A DNA stretch of 6,775 nucleotides. Origin: Elusimicrobiota bacterium. GTDB taxonomy: Bacteria; Elusimicrobiota; Elusimicrobia; UBA1565; JACRDR01. The notes under the pieces are model-generated. The model saw only the letters and a program-made list of their open reading frames with translations, ran no database searches and was not told where the DNA came from. Numbering within the stretch: position 1 is the first letter of the stretch; each line of letters opens with the position of its first letter. Position numbers and translations under genes: made by a program. This document shows positions 1 to 6,775 of the stretch, one piece after another. Where the stretch lies: positions 1 through 6,775 of the forward strand of contig JACQPI010000133.1 of assembly GCA_016207585.1 (NCBI GenBank), given 5' to 3'.

Positions 1-45
1 CTCGCCGGCCTCATCTGGCTCGGCGGGATGGCCGCGCTGGGGGCC
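1..45 (+). other. C-terminal part of a probable Sec signal peptide of the M16 peptidase
   Basis: Reading in the peptidase frame from base 1 gives LAGLIWLGGMAALGA followed by EPPRLPEPVPVPL. A hydrophobic stretch ending in small residues and then a proline-rich linker is what a signal peptidase I substrate looks like. The likely cut is after LGA, at about base 45. There is no cysteine at the cut, so a lipoprotein is unlikely. The basic n-region lies left of the window and cannot be seen. Confidence 0.6.
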
Positions 46-2880
46 GAGCCTCCTCGGCTGCCCGAGCCGGTGCCCGTTCCGCTGTCCGGGGATCCGATGC
101 AGGCGACGGTCCACCGGCTGGCGAACGGCTTGACCGTCTACCTCAGCCCTAATCCCCTGGAGCCCCGCGTGAGCGCCCGGATCGTGGTTCGGGCCGGCTC
201 CAAACAGGACCCGCCCGACAGCACGGGCATGGCGCACTATCTGGAGCATATGCTGTTTAAGGGAAGCCGGAGCTTGGGGACGCTCGATTACGCGAAAGAA
301 GAAAAACATCTCAAGGAGATATCGCGGCTTTACGACGAATTGTTCTTAGCCTCCTCCACCGCGGCGCGGGAGGCGATCTATGTCCGCATCGACGCCGAGA
401 GCGTCCAGTTGAGCTCCTACGCGGTTCCCAACGAGATAGACCGGCTTTACAACGAGAAGGGGTTTCAGGGCGTCAATGCGTTCACGACCGAGGAGAACAC
501 CGTCTACGTCTGCAACTTCCCGGCGAACCGCGCCGAACTGTGGGCCCGCGTCGAGGCGGACCGGTTCGCCCACCCGGTTTTCCGGCTGTTCCAGTCCGAG
601 ATCGAGGCGGTGTTCGAGGAAAAGAACCGTTCCATGGACAACGCCGCCCGGATACTTGACGAGGCGTTGGAGCGGCAGCTCTATAAGGTCCATCCGTACG
701 GGCAGTACACCGTGCTGGGCAGCACGGAGCACTTGAAAAATCCCTCCCTTTCCAAGATGTATTCCTTTTTCGACGCGTATTACCGTCCGAACAACATGGC
801 GTTGGTTTTATCCGGCGACTTTCGGCGCGAGGAGATGCTGAGGCTGATCGAAAAACATTTCGGGAACTGGCGTCCGGCGGCTGATATTCCGCGTCGCGAG
901 TGGCCGGTGCCGGTGCCCAGGGGCGCGGAGCGCGTCGAGGTCCGCTACGAGGCCGAGGAACAGGCGACGATCGCGTGGCTGACGGCTCCCCGCAGCAGCC
1001 CCGACGCGGACGCCTTGGCCGTGATGGACATGGTGATCGACAACGCCGCGGCGGGCCTGCTCAATCTGGAGCTCAACCAGGCGCAAAAAGTCAAGGAGTC
1101 CGGCTCCTACCCGCGCCTTTTGAACGACGCGGGAGCGTGGTACGTCTGGGCGGTTCCCAAAAAAGGGCAGTCGCTGGAGGAGGCGCAGCGCCTATTGCTC
1201 GAGACGGTCGAACACCTCAAGACCGGCCGCTTTACCGAGGAGGACGTGCGGGCGATCATCACCGATTTCGAGGTCGATGCAAAGAAAAAGCTCGAGTCCA
1301 ACGATAGCCGGGCCGCGCTCATGGAGGAATCGTTCGCGGGCAGAGAGGAGTGGGCTTTCACCGCCGCGCGGCTCGACCGCCTGCGCCGCGTGACCAAGCA
1401 GGACGTCCTGCGTGTCGCCCGCCGTTACCTCGGCCCGGATCGCGTCATCGCGTACCGCCGGGAAGGGCGCCCGTCGCTGCAGCCGATCTCGAAGCCGAAA
1501 TTCACGAAAATCGCCCTGGACCCCGACCGGCGCTCCCCGTTTTTTGAGGAGTTGCGCCGGCTGGAGGCGCGGCCCCTTGCGCCAAGGTGGCTCCAGGCCG
1601 GCCGGGACTATGAGGTCCGGGAGCTTCCCTGGGGCAAGCTCTATTGGACGCGCAATCCGTTGAACGACCTGTTCTCGATCTCCTTCGAGTTCGACCGGGG
1701 CTGGCGGCACGACCGGCTCTTGTGCGAGGCGGTTTCCTTACTGGGGTTGTCCGGCGCGGCAGGCCTATCGGCCGAGGATTTCAAAAAACGGCTGTACGCC
1801 CTGGGAGCGTCGATGGAGACTTCCTGCGGGGAACAGGAGTCTTCCGTGCGGCTGAGCGGCCTGGACGCCAATTTCGAAAAATCGCTGGAACTGCTGCTGA
1901 GCCGCTTGAGTTCTCCACGGCCCGCCCCGGGCACGTTGGCGCGGATGATCGGTGTCCGCGTGGGGGCGCATCGGGATCAAAAAAAGGATCCCGGTTTCAT
2001 GCATCGCGCGCTGGGCGAGTTCGCGATGCGAGGGAGCGAAAGCGCGGCGCTCAACGACCTCTCCGACGCGGAGCTTGAGGGAATGAAGGAGTCCAAGCTC
2101 CTGGAGCTCATTCGCTCGATTTTCGCCTATCGGCGCAGCGCGCTCTACGCGGGCCCGCGCCTCCCGGCGTCCCTGGAGAAGGCGCTCTCGGCGGGAGGGC
2201 CGCCGTACCGGACGGCGCCGGCGCGCGTCCCGCGCCGTTACGTGAAGCCGGCGGCTGCGCGGATACTGCTGACGCACCGCGACATGGTGCAGTCCCGCGT
2301 CGGCCTCTTCGCCGCGGATGAGGCATTCGATCCGGACAAGGTCGTGGATTATCAGTTCTACAACGAGTACATGGGGGGCATGAGCGGCGTGATCTTCCAG
2401 GAGGTGCGCGAAACCAGGGCTCTGGCCTACTCGGCATCCGGAAGCTATAAACCGGGCGCCCGCCGGGAAGACGAGAGCTTGCTGGTCGGCGCCGCCGGAT
2501 GCCAGGCGGATAAGACGATCGAGACCGCGGCGTTGATGGGAAGCCTGCTGGGCAAAATGCCGGTCTCGGCGGAACGGTTTCGCTTGGCGCGCCGGGCCCT
2601 GGAAGAGGCGTATCGGTCGGACGTGGTGACATTCCGCCAGATTCCGGGGACGCTCCTCGCGTGGGAGTGGCAGGGGATCTCCGGGGGAGATCCGCGCCCC
2701 GCCAGATTCCAAAAAGTCCTTCAATACAGCCAAAAGGATATCGAGGGCTTCGCTCGGCGTTTCCAGGACAAGCCCCTTACCGTCTACATGCTCGGCAACC
2801 GCGAGCGCATCGACCTGCCGGGGCTCCGAGTCGTGGGGACGCTGGAGGAAAAGACGATTGACGAGTTGGTCCCCTATTGA
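1..2880 (+). CDS. M16 family zinc metallopeptidase (insulinase/pitrilysin-like), secreted, 5'-partial
   Basis: A probable envelope or periplasmic endopeptidase degrading peptides or small unfolded proteins. Numbering is from the ATG at base 28. The inverted zinc motif HxxEH is H70-Y-L-E73-H74, with E73 the catalytic base. The third zinc ligand is most likely E191 in SEIEAVFEEKN, matching the REVNAV segment of insulysin. The second half, from about residue 520, lacks HxxEH, as is usual, but keeps R794 and Y801, spaced like the substrate-binding Arg/Tyr pair of insulysin (FQEVRETRALAYS). The layout is four M16 domains, about 30-235, 240-430, 520-700 and 740-900; the 950 residues are close to pitrilysin and PqqL. 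Residues about 84-147 are a helical insertion. The frame stays open to base 1, and bases 1-27 encode LAGLIWLGG, continuing into MAALGA|EPP. This looks like the end of a signal peptide, so ATG 28 is probably internal and the real start is outside the window. The substrate is unknown; family assignment is firm. Confidence 0.93.
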   Translation, partial: LAGLIWLGGMAALGAEPPRLPEPVPVPLSGDPMQATVHRLANGLTVYLSPNPLEPRVSARIVVRAGSKQDPPDSTGMAHYLEHMLFKGSRSLGTLDYAKEEKHLKEISRLYDELFLASSTAAREAIYVRIDAESVQLSSYAVPNEIDRLYNEKGFQGVNAFTTEENTVYVCNFPANRAELWARVEADRFAHPVFRLFQSEIEAVFEEKNRSMDNAARILDEALERQLYKVHPYGQYTVLGSTEHLKNPSLSKMYSFFDAYYRPNNMALVLSGDFRREEMLRLIEKHFGNWRPAADIPRREWPVPVPRGAERVEVRYEAEEQATIAWLTAPRSSPDADALAVMDMVIDNAAAGLLNLELNQAQKVKESGSYPRLLNDAGAWYVWAVPKKGQSLEEAQRLLLETVEHLKTGRFTEEDVRAIITDFEVDAKKKLESNDSRAALMEESFAGREEWAFTAARLDRLRRVTKQDVLRVARRYLGPDRVIAYRREGRPSLQPISKPKFTKIALDPDRRSPFFEELRRLEARPLAPRWLQAGRDYEVRELPWGKLYWTRNPLNDLFSISFEFDRGWRHDRLLCEAVSLLGLSGAAGLSAEDFKKRLYALGASMETSCGEQESSVRLSGLDANFEKSLELLLSRLSSPRPAPGTLARMIGVRVGAHRDQKKDPGFMHRALGEFAMRGSESAALNDLSDAELEGMKESKLLELIRSIFAYRRSALYAGPRLPASLEKALSAGGPPYRTAPARVPRRYVKPAAARILLTHRDMVQSRVGLFAADEAFDPDKVVDYQFYNEYMGGMSGVIFQEVRETRALAYSASGSYKPGARREDESLLVGAAGCQADKTIETAALMGSLLGKMPVSAERFRLARRALEEAYRSDVVTFRQIPGTLLAWEWQGISGGDPRPARFQKVLQYSQKDIEGFARRFQDKPLTVYMLGNRERIDLPGLRVVGTLEEKTIDELVPY

Positions 2881-4079
2881 TTCGCCGCCGGGGGGCCGGT
2901 TCGCCTTCTGCGTTTTCTTTTTTTTGAGGGAGCGGGCGGCAGTTGCAGCAAGCGCACGATCTCTTCCCCGTACAGCCGGCGCTTTCGCTCGCTGAGAGCG
3001 CAAAGCCACGCCTGGGGGTCCGGGCCCTGCGACGGGGCTTTCGCGAGGCCGCGAAGGTCTTCCGTCGTTAGAATAACGACCGGCTCCACCCCTCGGGCCT
3101 GCGCTTTCGACTTTCGCCACTGCCGCAGCGCTTCATATCGGCAGAACATATCATGCTCCCATTGAGGGGGAGCCTTGCGCTCGGGGGGGTTTTCGATCGG
3201 ACTGTGAGCTAGGCCGGAGCGGACCGCCTCCAATAAGTCCCGCCCGTAATTTCGAAAGAGGTAAGACGTCATTCCGGAAGTCTTCTCCAGCGCCGCTCGA
3301 TCGCCGGGCAGGAGGTGGGCGACGCGCACCAACAGCGCTTCCGGCAGCACGCGAAAGGGCGCGCGATCCAACTCGGCCGCCGTTCGTTCCCGATACAGAT
3401 AAAGCTCCTTGAGGACAGCCCGCGACTGCGGGCTCAGCTGCCGCGCCCCGGAAAGCCTCCAAAATCCATCGGGATCGAAAATCCGCTCCGTCGGTTCGAG
3501 ACGCTCCAGGCGGCCGAATTCTTCCTTCGCCTCTTGGAGGAGATCCCGCTCCTCGAGTTCGGCATGAAGCTTGTCGCGAAGCGGCAGAAGGAAATGGGTG
3601 TCGCGGTAGGCGTACTCGATGTGCTCGCGGCTCAGGGGCCGGCGGCTCCAATCGGCGCGTTGCAGTTTCTTGGATAGGGTGACGGCGAAATAGCGCTGGA
3701 TGATCGGCGCCAAGCCCAGCTGTTTGGAGCCGAGGAGGCGGGCCGCGGCCATCGTGTCGAACAGATGGGCGATCTCGAAGCCGTACTCGCCCTTGAGACA
3801 CTGCACGTCGTACTCGGCGGCGTGGAACACCTTCTCGATATTCTCATCGCGCAGCAGGGGGCCCAGCGGGGACATGTCCTTGATGGCCAGCGGGTCGACG
3901 ATGAAGTTGTCCGCGTCGGTCGAGATTTGGATGAGGCATATCTTGGGATGGTAGGAATAGAAGCTGTCCGACTCGATGTCCACGGCGATGCGCGAAGACG
4001 CCGAGAGCTCCGCGGCCAGGGACTCAAGGTCGTCGAGGTCTTCGATGAGATAAAGTGATTTGCTGGAATCTGCGCCCAT
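2874..4079 (-). CDS. rnd: Ribonuclease D (DEDDy 3'-5' exoribonuclease with HRDC domain)
   Basis: A cytoplasmic 3'-5' exoribonuclease; the family trims 3' ends of tRNA precursors and other small structured RNAs using two metal ions. All catalytic motifs are present: Exo I D34-I-E36, Exo II D91 (in FHAAEYDVQCL) and Exo III Y156-A-Y-R-D160. Their spacing is very near that of E. coli RNase D. The exonuclease domain covers about 8-185 and an HRDC domain about 214-292. A second HRDC-like helical segment at about 308-380 includes LRQWRKSKAQARG. The tail 385-394 is a KKRKRRRR run, probably for RNA contact. The 401 residues are slightly more than the usual ~375. The start is well bounded: an in-frame TAG (complement of 4092-4094) lies four codons upstream of the ATG. 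No clear Shine-Dalgarno sequence precedes it. The gene is divergent from osmC and its last 7 bases overlap the end of the M16 gene. Confidence 0.95.
   Translation of the reverse strand: MGADSSKSLYLIEDLDDLESLAAELSASSRIAVDIESDSFYSYHPKICLIQISTDADNFIVDPLAIKDMSPLGPLLRDENIEKVFHAAEYDVQCLKGEYGFEIAHLFDTMAAARLLGSKQLGLAPIIQRYFAVTLSKKLQRADWSRRPLSREHIEYAYRDTHFLLPLRDKLHAELEERDLLQEAKEEFGRLERLEPTERIFDPDGFWRLSGARQLSPQSRAVLKELYLYRERTAAELDRAPFRVLPEALLVRVAHLLPGDRAALEKTSGMTSYLFRNYGRDLLEAVRSGLAHSPIENPPERKAPPQWEHDMFCRYEALRQWRKSKAQARGVEPVVILTTEDLRGLAKAPSQGPDPQAWLCALSERKRRLYGEEIVRLLQLPPAPSKKRKRRRRTGPPAANQ
2888..2925 (+). terminator. Possible weak terminator for the M16 gene, inside the 3' end of rnd
   Basis: Eight to 45 bases after the peptidase stop there is a CCGG-GGGG-CCGG hairpin (2888-2899). 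A tiny CGC/GCG stem (2902-2912) follows, and directly after it comes TTTTCTTTTTTTT (2913-2925). The T tract is convincing but the adjacent stem is only 3 bp, and the stronger GC stem lies 13 bases before the T tract. This is therefore a poor match to a classical intrinsic terminator. It is the only termination-like signal seen after the gene. Confidence 0.3.
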
Positions 4080-4143
4080 GGAGGCTGTTGTCTAAACGGG
4101 AACCCAATCGACCGACGCCCTCCCGGCGCTGAGGGGACGCCAT

Positions 4144-4172
4144 AGTATGAGCGCCATTTTGGTTTTTGTCAA
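4144..4172 (-). promoter_or_regulatory. Sigma-70-type promoter for rnd
   Basis: On the minus strand a perfect -35 TTGACA (4172-4167) is followed, after exactly 17 bases, by CATACT (4149-4144), which matches four of six positions of TATAAT. Transcription would start near 4137, giving a leader of about 57 bases before the rnd ATG at 4079. The element lies within the upstream extension of the osmC reading frame, which argues that this stretch is intergenic DNA. The -35 overlaps a short palindrome, GTCA-ATA-TGAC (4168-4178). Confidence 0.6.
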
Positions 4173-4233
4173 TATGACCGCGAAAGACTCCGTCCGGAAG
4201 TTTTCGCCGCGAGGCAGATTCGTTGCGCATGTG

Positions 4234-4644
4234 ATGAATATGGCGATGAGAATAGGATTTCCCGGGAACAAGAAGGTCGCGGCCGAATTCGACGGCTTTA
4301 CCGTCCTGACGGACCAGCCGAAGGAGGCGGGGGGCGACGGGGCCGCTCCGGCGCCCTTCAGCCTCTTCTTGGCGTCCATTGGGACTTGCGCCGGGATATT
4401 CGTCTTGAGTTTTTGCCGCAAACGCGACATCCCCACCGAAGGCCTGGAAATCGTCCAAACGGAGGAGTGGGACGATACCGAGCACCGAGTTTCCAAAATC
4501 ACTCTTGAGATCGTGCTGCCGAAGAATTTCCCGGAAAAGTATCGGGACAGCCTGGTTCAAACGGCGAACCTCTGCACGGTTAAAAAACATCTCTTCCAGC
4601 CCCCCATCTTCAAAGTGCTGACGACTTGCCGGCCGGGGAATTAG
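4234..4644 (+). CDS. OsmC/Ohr-family thiol-dependent protein
   Basis: A small cytoplasmic protein of the OsmC superfamily; characterised members reduce organic hydroperoxides with two reactive cysteines. Counting from the first possible start at 4147, the conserved cysteines are C81, in FLASIGTCAGIFVLSFC, and C143, in ANLCTVKKHLFQPP. Their spacing is close to that of E. coli OsmC. The central pattern FPG-x-K-x-V-x-A-x-F-x-GF-x-V-x-TDQP and the PTEGLEIVQ and FPEKYRDSL segments fit a subgroup of generic OsmC-like proteins, whose substrate I cannot assign. Start choice is uncertain. The frame opens at ATG 4147, with GAGG 12 bases upstream, giving 165 residues. Family members normally begin just before FPG, so I favour the ATG cluster at 4234, 4240 or 4246 (137, 135 or 133 residues), although none has a clear Shine-Dalgarno. 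No good promoter of its own is visible. It precedes clpC, which has a separate promoter. Confidence 0.85.
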   Translation: MNMAMRIGFPGNKKVAAEFDGFTVLTDQPKEAGGDGAAPAPFSLFLASIGTCAGIFVLSFCRKRDIPTEGLEIVQTEEWDDTEHRVSKITLEIVLPKNFPEKYRDSLVQTANLCTVKKHLFQPPIFKVLTTCRPGN

Positions 4645-4653
4645 CTCTCCGTT

Positions 4654-4670
4654 GCCAGAAGATTTTTGGC
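4654..4670 (+). other. Small hairpin between osmC and clpC
   Basis: Ten bases after the osmC stop, GCCAGAA and TTTTTGGC can pair as a 7-bp stem (one G-T pair) around a 3-base loop. No T tract follows, so it is at best a weak terminator or 3'-end stabiliser for osmC mRNA. It ends only a few bases before the clpC -35 and could equally be part of an operator. Confidence 0.25.
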
Positions 4671-4671
4671 G

Positions 4672-4703
4672 CCCTTGAAATGGCGATATTCATGTGCCAT
4701 AAT
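4672..4703 (+). promoter_or_regulatory. Promoter for clpC, sigma-70-like with a heat-shock-like -35
   Basis: TTGAAA (4675-4680) and CATAAT (4698-4703) are separated by exactly 17 bases. Each matches five of six consensus positions, and TG at 4695-4696 makes an extended -10. The start point would be near 4710, giving a leader of about 46 bases. The -35 sits in CCCTTGAAA, the hallmark of sigma-32 promoters, and the -10 contains CCAT, another sigma-32 feature. The gap between them is a base or two longer than usual for sigma-32. No CIRCE element or CtsR-type tandem repeat is present. Confidence 0.65.
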
Positions 4704-4740
4704 TGGGTTAAAGACGCCGGCAAGACGCTAAAATTCCGTC

Positions 4741-4746
4741 GGAGAG
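4741..4746 (+). promoter_or_regulatory. Ribosome binding site of clpC
   Basis: GGAGAG ends 9 bases before ATG 4756 and selects that start. An earlier ATG at 4748 lies in another frame and too close to this site. Confidence 0.7.
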
Positions 4747-4755
4747 AATGATTTT

Positions 4756-6775
<2,020 letters not shown>

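Noticed and set aside
1979..1985. A7 run inside the M16 gene as a frameshift or pseudogene signal
   Set aside because: The frame continues uninterrupted with conserved M16 C-terminal motifs, including R794 and Y801, so the gene is intact.
1765..3120. Minus-strand open frame of 451 codons antisense to the M16 gene and overlapping the rnd end
   Set aside because: It lies opposite a clearly conserved protein gene, has a low-complexity Arg/Ala/Pro-rich translation with no recognisable motif, and is expected as a mirror frame in GC-rich DNA.
4024..4590. Minus-strand frames covering osmC and the rnd upstream region, which could suggest an rnd extension
   Set aside because: The rnd frame itself is closed by TAG four codons before its ATG, and these frames mirror the OsmC coding sequence without recognisable domains.
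4711..4755. Riboswitch, CIRCE or CtsR operator in the clpC leader
   Set aside because: The leader is only about 46 bases and contains neither the CIRCE inverted repeat nor the tandem GGTCAAA-like CtsR repeat; only a short AAGACGC direct repeat was seen.

Overview
The window is a GC-rich (roughly 60% by eye) bacterial chromosomal segment carrying four protein genes and no RNA genes, mobile elements or CRISPR. The left and right genes both run off the window. A secreted or periplasmic M16 metallopeptidase together with a UVR-containing ClpC suggests an environmental Gram-negative lineage outside the enteric group (for example Elusimicrobiota-, Omnitrophota- or Deltaproteobacteria-like). That placement is a weak inference, because the window holds no phylogenetic marker gene.

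Layout: (1) 1-2880 (+), a two-half M16 (pitrilysin/insulinase-type) zinc peptidase whose start lies left of the window; the first bases still encode the hydrophobic part of a probable signal peptide. (2) 2874-4079 (-), ribonuclease D with an intact DEDDy exonuclease site, HRDC region(s) and a very basic tail; it converges on the peptidase gene and the two overlap by 7 bases. (3) 4234-4644 (+), an OsmC-family thiol protein, divergent from rnd; its open frame extends back to 4147, but that extension overlaps a good promoter for rnd. (4) 4756-6775 (+), the first 673 codons of clpC, an AAA+ unfoldase, cut just before the expected ClpP-docking loop.

Two well-formed promoters are visible: TTGACA-N17-CATACT for rnd, and TTGAAA-N17-CATAAT for clpC. 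The clpC -35 sits in a CCCTTGAAA context resembling heat-shock (sigma-32-type) promoters. Each gene therefore appears to be its own transcription unit. The shared theme is general housekeeping and stress biology (envelope proteolysis, RNA maturation, peroxide/thiol defence, protein unfolding), with no sign of one multi-gene system.

I found no convincing undescribed system. The items most worth a second look are the clpC promoter architecture, the DNA shared between the ends of the M16 and rnd genes, the A8 run in the rnd tail, the OsmC start problem and the helical insertion in the M16 catalytic half.
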